A DNA stretch of 64,000 bases from Paenibacillus rhizosphaerae (GCF_014192015.1 NZ_JACHXJ010000005.1:186001-250000); one strand, 5' to 3'; shown: positions 39,528 to 49,253, numbered from the stretch's first letter. A program made the numbers and translations. Notes: generated from the letters alone by a model not told the origin.

Positions 39528-41012
39528 CTATTTCCGCATTTTGTTGATTTTCTTGTTGGAGGTTCTCGTTATCGTCGGCCGGCTGCGTAAAGCCCAAAAC
39601 GGCCCCCGGATATAAGTGTCCAGCATGTCTTTGAAGTTGATGGGGGCCAGGGGGGTGAGATAAGAGGTCCCCATGTTCGTGACTCCCGCCAAATGGATCA
39701 CGACCATGCCGATAGCCATAAGCAGACCTAGATTCCCCAGAATACCGGCCATTAGGATCAGTCCAAACCGGATGAGACGGATGGATGCACTCATGATGTA
39801 ACTCGGGATCACGAAGGAAGCGATCGCTGACGTTGCCACGGCGATGATCAGGATGTTGCTCGTAAATCCGGCCTGAACGGCGGCCTGCCCGATCACGATA
39901 CCGCCGACGATGCCGATAGTCTGTCCAACCTTGGTCGGCAGCCGGGCGCCGGCTTCCCGCAGCAGCTCGATTGTCGTTTCCATGAGCAGCGCTTCGAGCA
40001 GCGGGGGAAAAGGGACCTTGGCCCGGGACTCCGTCAAGTTGAGCAGCATCGTGTGCGGGATCATTTCGTAATGGTAGGTTGTGACGGATACATAGAAGGC
40101 GGTGAAGGAAATCGTAATCAGGAAGCCGATAAACCGCAAAACGCGCAGTGCGGTGCCGATCAGCCACCGCTGGTAATAGTCGTCCGGCGATGAGAAAAAG
40201 TCGAAGAAGTCGGTGGGGCAGGTAAAGCCCGACGGACTGCCATCCACAAATCCGGCGACCCGGCCGGCGATCAGCTTGGATACGATGCCGTCCGGACGTT
40301 CGGTCGTCATAAATTGCGGAAAGATCGAGTTGGGATTCTCATCGATGAACTGAATCAGCATATTGGTATCGGTAACGGCGTCGTATTCAATCAACTGGAT
40401 CCGCCTGATCAGCTCGTCGACAATCTCCTGATTGGCGAGCCCTTCAATATAAGCGACAACGACGACGTTTTTGGCAACCTCCCCAACCTCCAGCTTGACG
40501 AACTTCAAGTGGGCACTTTTCAGCCTTTGGCGCAGAACGCCGAGGTTCTGCCCGATATTCTCCACGAAGCCGTCATGGGGGCCGGAGATGACCGTTTCGG
40601 TTTCGGACTGTTCAACGCTGCGGCCGACCGGTTTGGAGATATCAACCAAATAGGTGCTGCCACGGAAGAAAACGGCCGCCTTGCCGTTCAGAATGCCGTT
40701 GATGCACTCCTTGCTGTCCACGACGACGACATACTGGGAACGGCTAAGAACGGTTTTGACTTCTTCTTCATTCGCATCGGTAAAGGGCCGAATGATCTCT
40801 TGAAGCAGCTGGTCGTTTCCGATGAGATAAGCCAGGTATATGACATCCACATGGGACTGCGGATAGGTTCGGTGGATAAAATCCATCGAATTTTCAAACT
40901 GCCGGATTGTGTGTTCAAGTGAAGGATGCTCGTTCTTTTCCGGCTCTTTGACCGTGGTTACTTCTTGTTCCCCGGCTACAAAAAAATGCTTAATTTTTGC
41001 AAATACGTCCAT
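39528..41012 (-). CDS. GerAA-type spore germination protein
   Basis: A 494-residue GerA subunit: soluble N-terminal region of about 280 residues, then five or six membrane segments from about 290, with the family block VPFPPLLEALLMETTIELLREAGARLPTKVGQTIGIVGGIVIGQAAV (residues about 345-390). ATG 41012 follows GAGGTGTG. It heads the gerA operon. Upstream on the minus strand GTATAA and TAGAATA are spaced like a forespore sigma-G promoter, a weak match. The germinant cannot be inferred. Confidence 0.92.
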   Translation of the reverse strand: MDVFAKIKHFFVAGEQEVTTVKEPEKNEHPSLEHTIRQFENSMDFIHRTYPQSHVDVIYLAYLIGNDQLLQEIIRPFTDANEEEVKTVLSRSQYVVVVDSKECINGILNGKAAVFFRGSTYLVDISKPVGRSVEQSETETVISGPHDGFVENIGQNLGVLRQRLKSAHLKFVKLEVGEVAKNVVVVAYIEGLANQEIVDELIRRIQLIEYDAVTDTNMLIQFIDENPNSIFPQFMTTERPDGIVSKLIAGRVAGFVDGSPSGFTCPTDFFDFFSSPDDYYQRWLIGTALRVLRFIGFLITISFTAFYVSVTTYHYEMIPHTMLLNLTESRAKVPFPPLLEALLMETTIELLREAGARLPTKVGQTIGIVGGIVIGQAAVQAGFTSNILIIAVATSAIASFVIPSYIMSASIRLIRFGLILMAGILGNLGLLMAIGMVVIHLAGVTNMGTSYLTPLAPINFKDMLDTYIRGPFWALRSRPTITRTSNKKINKMRK

Positions 41013-41156
41013 AAATCACACCTCGTGGGTATTCTATCCAATCATGATTCAGTTATACGCGGCCCAGGTGCAGGAGGTGGAGGTTCTTGTTTAAGCGCAG
41101 AACAGCGGGGTAGTGTATGAAGTAGGGGCTAAACTTCAAAGGAGGTGGGACTGGGG

Positions 41157-41327
41157 ATGAAAGATTACCGGGAACTTTATATTCAGGGGATTTTGGATAT
41201 AGCGGAGGAGCATGGGCTGGATTATACGAGGGAGCAGTTGGACCCCATGCCTGAAGACGAGCTGATTGCGCTCCGGGACCGGCTGAGAATGAAATACGAG
41301 AACATTCATTTTAAGCGGTACTGCTGA
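41157..41327 (+). CDS. Small protein of unknown function
   Basis: A 56-residue acidic, helical ORF beginning MKDYRELYIQGILDIAEEHG. AAAGGAGG lies 12 nt before ATG 41157. It has no recognisable domain. It is divergent from the gerA operon and upstream of the ROK kinase gene. The good ribosome binding site and balanced composition support it as real; function unknown. Confidence 0.55.
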   Translation: MKDYRELYIQGILDIAEEHGLDYTREQLDPMPEDELIALRDRLRMKYENIHFKRYC

Positions 41328-41354
41328 AGGGAGGCAGTTGGATTGTATTGATGA

Positions 41355-41411
41355 AATATTTCTCCGTTTATGAATTTAATAATGGAGAAAATATCTGGCC
41401 ATTGTTATAAT
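41355..41411 (+). promoter_or_regulatory. Promoter of the ROK kinase gene with overlapping inverted repeat
   Basis: TATAAT at 41406-41411 with a weak -35 TGGAGA (41383-41388). AATATTTCTCC (41355-41365) and GGAGAAAATAT (41384-41394) form an imperfect inverted repeat across the -35 region, so a repressor site or hairpin is likely. Confidence 0.5.
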
Positions 41412-41448
41412 AGAGACATCTGAGCAGGATCGAAGGGATGTGCGACAA

Positions 41449-42348
41449 GTGAAAGCAATTGGCCTGGATATTGGCGGAACCTCCATCAAGGGCATGGTGC
41501 TCGACGGGAGCGGACAGGTGCTCGACCGCGGTAGAATCGCGACTGATGCGAAGCAGGGAAAAGATCGGATTATGGCTAACATGCATTCGCTCCTGGATGA
41601 GCTGCTGCAAAGAAACGGGGATGTATCCGGCATCGGCATCGGCACCGCCGGCCGGGTCAACGTTCATACCGGTAAGATTGTGTATGCGACCGACAATTTG
41701 CCGGGCTGGCAGGGAACGGAGCTGAAGGCGATCCTGGATCAGGCATACGGCAGGCCGGTCTTTGTCGATAACGACGCCAACACGGCCCTTGTCGGCGAGG
41801 CGTGGCTCGGAGCGGGCAAAGGGATTCCCGACATCACCATGCTCACCCTGGGCACCGGCGTAGGCGGGGCGAACATGGTGGGCTCCGAACTGTTCAGGGG
41901 GGCTGGCTGGAACGGCGGTGAATGGGGGCATACCATACTCGTCCCCGGGGGGCGGCCATGCAACTGCGGCCAGCGGGGCTGCGTGGAGCAATATCTGTCC
42001 GGGACGGCGCTGGTTTCCCTTGCGGCTGAGGCTGCAAACGTATCCTATCCATCAGGAATTGAGGTGCTGGAGGACTTCAAGCGGGGGCTTCCGGCTGTTG
42101 TGAAGGTTGTCAACGAATACGTCCGAAATTTAGGTGTGCTGCTGCACAATATCCATATCGGCCTTAACCCCGGTGCGATCGTCATTGGCGGAGGCTTGAC
42201 CGATTCACAGGAAATCTGGTGGCCGCTGCTTGATGAAAGTCTCACCAGCTTAAGTCCGGGGATTGATGTCCGCCCGGCACAGCTTGGCAACCAGGCGGGA
42301 GCGATCGGGGCGGCCAAGCTGATTTTGAACGAATTGGATAGAGAATAG
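41449..42348 (+). CDS. ROK-family sugar kinase, probable glucokinase
   Basis: A 299-residue ROK kinase. KAIGLDIGGTSIKG is the phosphate-1 loop; VDNDANTALVGE holds the catalytic Asp; GHTILVPGGRPCNCGQRGCVEQYLSG is the zinc motif (His plus three Cys) and ROK signature 2. It phosphorylates a hexose, probably glucose, using ATP. The GTG at 41449 is about 9 nt from GAAGGGA; the GTG at 41440 is too close. It appears monocistronic and ends at a terminator. Confidence 0.85.
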   Translation: MKAIGLDIGGTSIKGMVLDGSGQVLDRGRIATDAKQGKDRIMANMHSLLDELLQRNGDVSGIGIGTAGRVNVHTGKIVYATDNLPGWQGTELKAILDQAYGRPVFVDNDANTALVGEAWLGAGKGIPDITMLTLGTGVGGANMVGSELFRGAGWNGGEWGHTILVPGGRPCNCGQRGCVEQYLSGTALVSLAAEAANVSYPSGIEVLEDFKRGLPAVVKVVNEYVRNLGVLLHNIHIGLNPGAIVIGGGLTDSQEIWWPLLDESLTSLSPGIDVRPAQLGNQAGAIGAAKLILNELDRE

Positions 42349-42364
42349 AAATACATAGCGGGGC

Positions 42365-42398
42365 GCAGTCATTCGCGTAGAATGCCTGCTTTTTTTTT
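42365..42398 (+). terminator. Terminator after the ROK kinase
   Basis: GCAGTCATTC (42365-42374) pairs with GAATGCCTGC (42380-42389) with one mismatch; nine T follow. Confidence 0.85.
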
Positions 42399-42490
42399 GC
42401 GTTTGACGAAAATTTTTTTGAAAACCGGGTGTATCCCCTTACACCTGCACTGCGCATGATGTAGGGGAAGAGATGCGATTGAGTAATTAG

Positions 42491-42551
42491 TTCGTATGTC
42501 AATTATTTGCTTACGAATATTATTTACAAAAAACATTTTTGGCTGTAAAGT
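42491..42551 (+). promoter_or_regulatory. Promoter and candidate MarR operator
   Basis: TTTACA (42523-42528), 17 bp, TAAAGT (42546-42551). Immediately upstream TTCGTA (42491-42496) and TACGAA (42512-42517) form a dyad with 15-nt spacer, a candidate operator for the following MarR-type gene. Confidence 0.5.
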
Positions 42552-42590
42552 GAAAAGAAGAACATGTACAAGAGAAAGGACGATCCGGCC

Positions 42591-43058
42591 GTGAACAAGG
42601 GAGACTACGAGGATCTGTACGGACAATTTGTATCCAGAACCAGCCGTGCGCTGAACCGTTACATGGCGTTTCATTTGAAGGATGATGATATCACTCCGGA
42701 ACAATGGACGGTCATAAAGCGGCTCAGTGAACAGGACGGCATCACGCAGAAGGAGCTCGCATGGATTGCGGACAAGGACCAGGCGAACCTGACGAAGATT
42801 CTCGACATCCTGGAACGTAAGCAACTCGTACGCCGCAGCCGGAATGAAGAGGACCGGCGGTCGTTTTTGATCTATATCACGGAAGAGGGCAAGCAGCTGC
42901 ACGGGGAACTGGTCGGGCGGATCAACCGGCTGTACCGGGAAGAGGTGCTCGACGGCATTCCGGAGGCAGAGCTGGCCCTGTTCAACGAGACACTGAAGCG
43001 GATCAACCGGAATATCGGCGTGAGCGGTCCCTTTCTTGATGAATATGAGGCTGAGTAG
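42591..43058 (+). CDS. MarR-family regulator
   Basis: A 155-residue MarR regulator: ITPEQWTVIKRLSEQDGITQKELAWIADKDQANLTKILDILERKQLV is the winged helix-turn-helix and NEEDRRSFLIYITEEGKQL the wing. The GTG at 42591 follows GAAAGGA; the ATG at 42564 is only about 6 nt from the expected transcription start, so GTG is preferred. It precedes a FUSC-type transporter gene by about 80 nt and likely controls it. Confidence 0.85.
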   Translation: MNKGDYEDLYGQFVSRTSRALNRYMAFHLKDDDITPEQWTVIKRLSEQDGITQKELAWIADKDQANLTKILDILERKQLVRRSRNEEDRRSFLIYITEEGKQLHGELVGRINRLYREEVLDGIPEAELALFNETLKRINRNIGVSGPFLDEYEAE

Positions 43059-43141
43059 TGATGAAAAGGTATGACGTACCGCCTTGATGGGTGCGAACAA
43101 ATATGGAGTCTAAGAGAAAGAGATGATGCGAATTGAATTCA

Positions 43142-45079
43142 ATGCATACTTATCCGGGGGGAAGGGCGGTACACAAGGGTCCGGCTCCCGGAACCGTCCG
43201 GGACGCGTTCCGCATCCGGCCGCTGCCGCTGCAGTGGTTCCGGGGGATCGGGTCGGCCGTTGCGGCAGGCCTGCCTACGCTGGTCGGCGCGCTGACCGGG
43301 CATCTCGATTACGGGCTTTGCGCCTCGATCGGGGGCTTTGCTTTCCTGTACGTGGGGAGCGAAACGTACCGGCAGCGGGCGATTAAGCTGGCCTGCGTAG
43401 CCCTGGGCTTGTCCATTACCTTTGGTCTTGGGGCGCTCTCGGCGGCAACCCCGTGGCTGATGGTGCTGCTGTTCGGTTTGATCGGTGCCCTTGCCGTATT
43501 CGGCTTTGGCGCGTTTCAAATCGCCGGACCGTCGGCCATGTTCTTCATTCTGACCTTCTCGGTCGGGACGAGTCTGCCGTACGATCTTCATGCCCTGCCG
43601 CTGCGAACCCTGCTTGTGCTGACCGGCGGAGCCTTTGCCTGGATGGTGGGGATGAGCGGTTGGCTGCTTCGTCCTCATGGGCCGGAGACCAAAGCGGTTG
43701 CGGGGGCTTACCGGGGCCTGGCTGCCTTTGTGGATGCCATCGGAACCGACCTGTACCCGGAGAAAAGATACCAGGCGGCCGTTCAGCTTCGTACCGCTGA
43801 AGCTGCCGTGTCCGGCGGGGAGCTGCGCTGGCGCCGGAATTACAGGCCGACGCTGCGCCTGATGGCATTGAGCCGGAAGGCCAATGAAATGTTTATGGCC
43901 GCCGTCGAAATCTCGCTGGACCGCCAGGCGGCGAAGGTGCCGGCCGGCACGGCCGCGTCCCTGCTCTCGATTGCGGATCGCTTACAGGATCCGCAGCAGG
44001 AGCTGCAGCCCAAGGCGGCTGCGGACATCCCGAACGGGCATGTCCGGCGCTTGTCCGGGCTGCTGAACGAGGCGGCCGCCATCTGCCTGGGCGAAGATGC
44101 CGGCCGCGGGACGGTGGAGGAAGTGACCCTTCCTCCCTCTTTTTCCCTGCGCCGTCTCTTGTCTGGCGCCTTGAACCCGCATTCGGCGCTGCTTCATACC
44201 TCGCTCAGGTACGGCATCATGATTGCCGCCGCTGCAGCGGTCGCCTACTCGCTGGATTTGAACCGGTCCTACTGGGTGCCGCTCTCCTGCACGGCGGTGA
44301 TGCTCGGTACGACGGTGCTCGGCACGGCTCACCGGGCTATCCAGCGGACGGCGGGCACCGTCGTCGGACTGTTCCTCGGCGCCTTCCTCCTGTCGCTGCG
44401 GCCCGAGGGCATCTATATTGCGCTGATTATGGCCGTTCTTCAATTTATTATCGAACTGATTTACTTGCGCAATTATGCCCTGGCCGTCATCTTCATCACA
44501 CCGAGCTCGCTGCTGATCGCGGAGAGCAGCCATCCGGATACGGCGGTCAGCTTCTTCATCTCGGCCAGACTGACCGATATTCTGATCGGGAGCGCCATCG
44601 GCATCATCGGCATGCTCCTTCTCTGGAGACGCGCTTCCTCCAACAAGCTGCCGCGGGCGCTCGCGGGCGTCATCCGGATGGAAGGCAAATTGCTGGAGAG
44701 TATCCTGTCCTCCTCCCCCCCTAACAGGGTTACGACATGGACGAACGAACTGGAAAACGCGCTTATCCGCCTGCGCCTGCTATATGACGGGGCGCTCGCC
44801 GAGTCGGTGGGGCGGCGGAATCAGGCCAGCTCCTGGTGGCCTGCGCTCGATGCGGTGCAGCATATCGGTTACGCTCTGATCACGGCAGCGGGGAATGCCC
44901 AAAATCATGCTGCAGCGAGAGAAGCGTCATCGGACTACAGCTTGCTGTTTGAACAGATGGCCCAGGCCGCGGAGCGGCAGCTTCCACCTGATCTGGCGAA
45001 TATCCCTGCGCTCAGCTCCATCCCCGCGCTGCAGATCCGGGACCGCACGGCGCAGTCCCCTGCCTTCAAATCATCATAA
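43142..45079 (+). CDS. FUSC-family membrane protein (aromatic acid exporter / YccS-like)
   Basis: About 645 residues with two membrane blocks (about 35-180 and 365-500), each of about five or six segments, followed by cytosolic helical regions. This doubled layout with SLRYGIMIAAAAAVAYSLDLNRSYWVPLSCTAVML starting the second block is typical of FUSC/AaeB-like proteins that export aromatic acids or other toxic compounds. The start is uncertain: TTG 43133 and ATG 43142 are both in frame without a strong ribosome binding site. A MarR gene just upstream fits phenolic-responsive control. Confidence 0.75.
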   Translation: MHTYPGGRAVHKGPAPGTVRDAFRIRPLPLQWFRGIGSAVAAGLPTLVGALTGHLDYGLCASIGGFAFLYVGSETYRQRAIKLACVALGLSITFGLGALSAATPWLMVLLFGLIGALAVFGFGAFQIAGPSAMFFILTFSVGTSLPYDLHALPLRTLLVLTGGAFAWMVGMSGWLLRPHGPETKAVAGAYRGLAAFVDAIGTDLYPEKRYQAAVQLRTAEAAVSGGELRWRRNYRPTLRLMALSRKANEMFMAAVEISLDRQAAKVPAGTAASLLSIADRLQDPQQELQPKAAADIPNGHVRRLSGLLNEAAAICLGEDAGRGTVEEVTLPPSFSLRRLLSGALNPHSALLHTSLRYGIMIAAAAAVAYSLDLNRSYWVPLSCTAVMLGTTVLGTAHRAIQRTAGTVVGLFLGAFLLSLRPEGIYIALIMAVLQFIIELIYLRNYALAVIFITPSSLLIAESSHPDTAVSFFISARLTDILIGSAIGIIGMLLLWRRASSNKLPRALAGVIRMEGKLLESILSSSPPNRVTTWTNELENALIRLRLLYDGALAESVGRRNQASSWWPALDAVQHIGYALITAAGNAQNHAAAREASSDYSLLFEQMAQAAERQLPPDLANIPALSSIPALQIRDRTAQSPAFKSS

Positions 45080-45091
45080 TCTACCCTCTTC

Positions 45092-45136
45092 GGCAAGCCA
45101 TATTAGGACTTCATGTCCCCCCGGCTTGCCCTTTTC
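45092..45136 (+). terminator. Terminator after the FUSC gene
   Basis: GGCAAGCC (45092-45099) and GGCTTGCC (45123-45130) with a 23-nt loop and short T-run. Confidence 0.65.
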
Positions 45137-45234
45137 TATTCTTCCGCCAGCCCTCAACCTTTACCGCCAACACCAGCCGTTCTTCGACAAAGGACCTTAT
45201 AGTTGTACTGAAAAAGACTACGCTTTTCGACAAG

Positions 45235-46116
45235 TTATGACTTGGCCAAGATCATATCGATGAACCGCTGTGCAGGGGGAGAGGACTCCTCTTTCCGGGT
45301 GTAGATGGACACCGGATTCGTCATGTGCACGCCGTCGACTTCCACCCGGGAAATGTCGCCCGCCGCGATATGTTCGCGGGTCTCCAGCAGCGATAGAAAG
45401 GCCGCGCCGTAGCCCTCCATCACGACCCGCAGCGTTTCGTTCAGACCGTTCATCTGCAGCCCGACCGGCGGGGCGGGCAGATGGCGGGCGGAGCATAAAC
45501 CGATCAGCTGCTCTCTGCCGAAACTGCCCTCCTCGCGATAGATGAACGGCTCCTGCAGCATCTCTTCCAGGCTGACCCGGGCGCCAGCCAGAGGATGCCG
45601 CTTATGCACGATAAAGCACATTTCGTCCTCGTACCAAGGGGTGCGCAGCAGATGCGGATGGTCCAGCCGGATGCCGCCGATAAAGGCGATCTCCGCACGG
45701 TAATGCAGCAGCAGATCGGTGGTCTGGCTGGAATTGGCGGTGCTGAGCTCGACGCCGACGCCGGGATAAGCGCGTTTGTAGCGGGCGATCCACTTGGGGA
45801 GCAGGAAGTTGGCCGGAAGATAAGTAGCCGCCAAGTGAAGCTTGCCGGCGCCGCCCGCCTTCAGCTGTTCCAAGGTCTCCTCGATATGGCCTTCCAGCTC
45901 GAACAGCCGCCGGGCTTCGGCGGCCAGATGCCTGCCGGCCTCCGTCAGCATGACGCCCCGCCCCTGGGGAATCAGCAGGCGGAGCCCGATTTCGCGTTCC
46001 AGCTTTTTGACCTGGGCTGTCACGGCGGGCTGACTGAGGTGCAGAGCCTCGGCTGCGAGGGTTACGCTTCCGAGGGAGGCGGCTTGGTAAAAGAGGCGAA
46101 GCGCGTGCAGGTTCAT
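45235..46116 (-). CDS. LysR-family transcriptional regulator
   Basis: A 293-residue LysR regulator. LRLFYQAASLGSVTLAAEALHLSQPAVTAQVKKLEREIGLRL is the helix-turn-helix; residues about 90-293 form the two-lobed effector domain. It is divergent from a threonine synthase-like gene across 174 bp containing a T-N11-A LysR box (46159-46173), so it probably controls that gene and itself. ATG 46116 follows GGAGAA. Effector unknown. Confidence 0.88.
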   Translation of the reverse strand: MNLHALRLFYQAASLGSVTLAAEALHLSQPAVTAQVKKLEREIGLRLLIPQGRGVMLTEAGRHLAAEARRLFELEGHIEETLEQLKAGGAGKLHLAATYLPANFLLPKWIARYKRAYPGVGVELSTANSSQTTDLLLHYRAEIAFIGGIRLDHPHLLRTPWYEDEMCFIVHKRHPLAGARVSLEEMLQEPFIYREEGSFGREQLIGLCSARHLPAPPVGLQMNGLNETLRVVMEGYGAAFLSLLETREHIAAGDISRVEVDGVHMTNPVSIYTRKEESSPPAQRFIDMILAKS

Positions 46117-46158
46117 GAAAGTTCTCCTTTACATAGAATTAAGGATGATAGCTAAATC

Positions 46159-46173
46159 ATAACTGAAATTTAT
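46159..46173. promoter_or_regulatory. Candidate LysR box
   Basis: ATAACTGAAATTTAT: T-N11-A with flanking ATAA/TTAT symmetry, placed between divergent lysR-type and threonine synthase-like genes in an AT-rich stretch. Confidence 0.5.
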
Positions 46174-46290
46174 GTTTTATAAAAAACAATATATTAGATT
46201 TATATCATGACGGAGCATATTCTAAGCTTAAATTGCAGGCGGGTGCAACCAAATGAGGAAGCACAACGTCAAAATAGGAGGAATTTGTCA

Positions 46291-47523
46291 ATGAAACTGA
46301 AATGCGTGGATTGCGGAAGCAGTTATCGCCTGGAGCCGTTCCGGGTCCGATGCGAGTGCGGCGCGCTGCTGGAAGTGGAGCAGGACCTGGCATGGGTTGA
46401 TGCCGAGCTTCTGAAGCGGCGGTTTCAGGAACGCCTGTCCGAACGGATGGGGGTCTATGCCAGCGGCGTATGGCGGTACAAAGAATTAATTTTCCCGGAA
46501 CTTCCGGACGAATATATTGTTTCTAAATATGAAGGCAATACCGGGTTATACGCCGCCGATCAGATTCGCGAAACGCTGGGAATCCGCCAATTGTACTTCA
46601 AAGCGCAGAGCGAGAATCCGAGCGGCTCTTTCAAAGATAACGGGATGACCGTGGCCGTGTCGCATGGTCGTTCTCTCGGGTACTCCGCCTTTGCGTGCTC
46701 CTCGACGGGAAATACCTCCTCTTCGCTCGCCATGTATGCAGCTATGGGAGGGAGCCGGGCTTATGTATTTGTCCCCGATCGGAAGGTATCGGCAAACAAG
46801 GTGCTGCAGACTCAGGCTTACGGGGCCCGGGTCCTCAGCTTTGAGGGCACGTATGATGACGGAATCCGCTTCCTGGAGAAGCGGGGCGAGGAGCTGGGGC
46901 TGTACGTCTGCAACTCGGTGAACCCGCTGCGGATCGAGGGACAGAAAAGCATCATTTATGAAATCGCCCAGACACTTGGCTGGAGCTTGCCGGACTGGAT
47001 CATCATTCCTGGAGGCGCGCTCAGCAACGTATCTGCGCTTGGCAAAGGGCTGATCGATTTGAAAAGCCTCGGGTTCATCTCGTCAGTGCCGCGGATCGCG
47101 CTGATCCAGGCGGAAGGGGCCAGTCCCTTCCACCGCATGATGGCTTCGGGAAGCCCGATGCTGACGCCGGAACCCCGGCCGGATACGCTGGCCTCCGCGC
47201 TGAACATCGGCAACCCGCCGAGCTGGAAGAAGGCGCGCACCGTGCTGGAGATGAGCAGCGGCGTTACCTGCTCCGTCACCGATGCGGAAATTCTCGCCGC
47301 CAAGGCGCGGATCGACCGGAGTGGAATCGGATGCGAGCCTGCATCGGCGGCGACACTCGCCGGATTGCAGAAGCTGATCGCAGAGAAGACGATTACCAAA
47401 GATGAGACGGCGGTCTGCATTTTGACGGGAAACCTCCTGAAGGATATCGAGGTTCTGAAGGGGAGCTTTCAGGACGTTCCGGTGGACTTGTCGGGTTCCG
47501 GCTGGGAGGCGCTGATACGGTAA
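46291..47523 (+). CDS. Threonine synthase-like PLP-dependent enzyme
   Basis: A 410-residue fold-type II PLP enzyme. An N-terminal zinc ribbon (KCVDCGSSYRLEPFRVRCECG) precedes the catalytic core with the PLP lysine in NPSGSFKDNGM, where most threonine synthases have FKDRG, and the phosphate loop PGGALSNVSALGKG. It may convert O-phosphohomoserine to threonine, but homoserine genes are not nearby and the LysR control suggests a specialised paralogue. ATG 46291 follows AGGAGG; the frame upstream to 46207 overlaps promoter sequence. Confidence 0.8.
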   Translation: MKLKCVDCGSSYRLEPFRVRCECGALLEVEQDLAWVDAELLKRRFQERLSERMGVYASGVWRYKELIFPELPDEYIVSKYEGNTGLYAADQIRETLGIRQLYFKAQSENPSGSFKDNGMTVAVSHGRSLGYSAFACSSTGNTSSSLAMYAAMGGSRAYVFVPDRKVSANKVLQTQAYGARVLSFEGTYDDGIRFLEKRGEELGLYVCNSVNPLRIEGQKSIIYEIAQTLGWSLPDWIIIPGGALSNVSALGKGLIDLKSLGFISSVPRIALIQAEGASPFHRMMASGSPMLTPEPRPDTLASALNIGNPPSWKKARTVLEMSSGVTCSVTDAEILAAKARIDRSGIGCEPASAATLAGLQKLIAEKTITKDETAVCILTGNLLKDIEVLKGSFQDVPVDLSGSGWEALIR

Positions 47524-47744
47524 TTTTAAACCGCGTCTCCTAAAGCCGGCGGAGCGTGCCTGAGGGAATGACCGCAAAACATACGGAGAGCGTTTTTGGG
47601 GCATCTTTTATGGAAAGGTTCTTTCGCCCTGTCTTTTGCTTTCTTATATCCGTCACGGGTTTTATGATAACTAGGACTGTGCGGCACCCGCATGATTAGA
47701 CGTTTTCCAGACACGATTACTAGGATAGGGGCGCATGCTTTTTC

Positions 47745-49253
47745 ATGATCAATAAGCGGAAATTCGTATATTTCGTCCTTTTTCCACTCCTGCTTGTGGG
47801 GCTGGTTGTTTCATTAACGCCGGCTTCCCTGTTCCCTGAGGCCGCGACGGCTCAGGTGGATGCTCCCGTGAGGACAGGGGGCAAGGCGGGAACGCAGGAC
47901 AAGCAAGCGCAGGGCAAGCACACGCAAAGCAAGCATTACGACGTCGTCGTCATCGGCAGCGAAATACAGGGGGTGCTGCTGGCCCGGGAAGCACAAAAAC
48001 AGGGGCTCAGCGTTCTGATTCTCGATCCGCGGAACAAGCCGGGCGGCGAGCTGATTCAGGGACAGATGATGTTTCTGGACGAGCCGCATGACGCCAAGAA
48101 GCGGAGTCTGGTCCAGGGCGAAATCAAAACCCTGTTTGACGGCTATAACAGCGGGAAAATCCGGAAGGAGGCCGATTTTAACCGGTACTATAACCGTCTG
48201 ATCAAGGGAATTCCGGTTCAAAGCGGAATCACGGTCAAGTCCGTCGCGGTTGCGGCTTCCGGCGGCGGAAAACTGCTGAAATCCTTGACATACCAGGATC
48301 TTCAAGGGAACATCTCTACGATTGAGGCGGGCTATTGGCTGGAGAATACGGACTTTAACGCCTTGACCGGCAAGCTGAATGCCAAGCGGATTCCCGGGAT
48401 GGAACGCATTTCAAAGGTCGGCCATCCCGACTATATGGCGGCCACGATGATGCTTAAGTTCAAGCATGTAAACTGGAGCAAGCTTCACCAGGCCGTGCTG
48501 GACGATTACCCATTGACCAACGTCCGGGATAAGTACGGCGGAAATACGTATGTCGATTGGGATTTTGCCACCGGATTCAGCAACATCACGCTCAAATACA
48601 AGTCGCGCGATCCGCAGCTGCTGCTGAGAGGAATGAACACCTCTTATCAGAAGGGTGGCGAAGCCATTATGAACTCCCTTCTGATCTTCGACGTCAATCC
48701 TTCCGATCCGAAGTCTGTGCAGTCCGCCCTGGATAAAGCGAAGGCAGAAGCGCCGTACATCCTGCAATTTTTGAGGAAGAACATCCCGGGGTTCGACCGG
48801 GCCGAGCTGAACGGCTTTCCGGAATATTTGTATATCCGCGACTATAACCGGTTCGAAACGGATTATATTTTGACCTTCTCGGACGTCATGAACAGCAGGA
48901 TGTTCTGGGATAACGTCAGCATTGGCGGCTATGCGCTGGATCTGCAGGGAACCCGGACGGTGCCAAAGGGCATCCATCTCGGGCAGCCGGACCGCTATGG
49001 CATTCCGCTGCGCTCTTTTGAGCTGAAGGGCTATGAGAACGTCCTGGTGACCGGCAAAAATATCGGGGCGGCCATCGAAGCCTATGGCAGTGCGCGCATC
49101 ATGCCGAACACTGCCCTGGCGGCGCAGACGATCGGCATTATTTTGGGCCGGGAGCTGAAGCAGGGCAAGCGCCTGCACGACCTGAACCAGGGAGATTTCA
49201 AACGGATTCATCAGTACTTGAAAAAGGACTATCATATTAAAGTAGCCGGATGA
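47745..49253 (+). CDS. Exported FAD-dependent oxidoreductase
   Basis: A 502-residue protein with an N-terminal signal or anchor segment (about 7-25), a basic, Gln-rich linker (about 40-62), then an FAD Rossmann fold: YDVVVIGSEIQGVLLAREAQKQGLSVLILD, where the usual GxGxxG is GSEIQG. A second FAD contact NVLVTGKNIGAAIEAYGSAR (about 425-445) supports the FAD-dependent oxidoreductase family (PF12831). It likely works outside the cytosol or at the membrane. ATG 47745 has no strong ribosome binding site. Substrate unknown. The 221-bp gap before it shows no gene. Confidence 0.75.
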   Translation: MINKRKFVYFVLFPLLLVGLVVSLTPASLFPEAATAQVDAPVRTGGKAGTQDKQAQGKHTQSKHYDVVVIGSEIQGVLLAREAQKQGLSVLILDPRNKPGGELIQGQMMFLDEPHDAKKRSLVQGEIKTLFDGYNSGKIRKEADFNRYYNRLIKGIPVQSGITVKSVAVAASGGGKLLKSLTYQDLQGNISTIEAGYWLENTDFNALTGKLNAKRIPGMERISKVGHPDYMAATMMLKFKHVNWSKLHQAVLDDYPLTNVRDKYGGNTYVDWDFATGFSNITLKYKSRDPQLLLRGMNTSYQKGGEAIMNSLLIFDVNPSDPKSVQSALDKAKAEAPYILQFLRKNIPGFDRAELNGFPEYLYIRDYNRFETDYILTFSDVMNSRMFWDNVSIGGYALDLQGTRTVPKGIHLGQPDRYGIPLRSFELKGYENVLVTGKNIGAAIEAYGSARIMPNTALAAQTIGIILGRELKQGKRLHDLNQGDFKRIHQYLKKDYHIKVAG

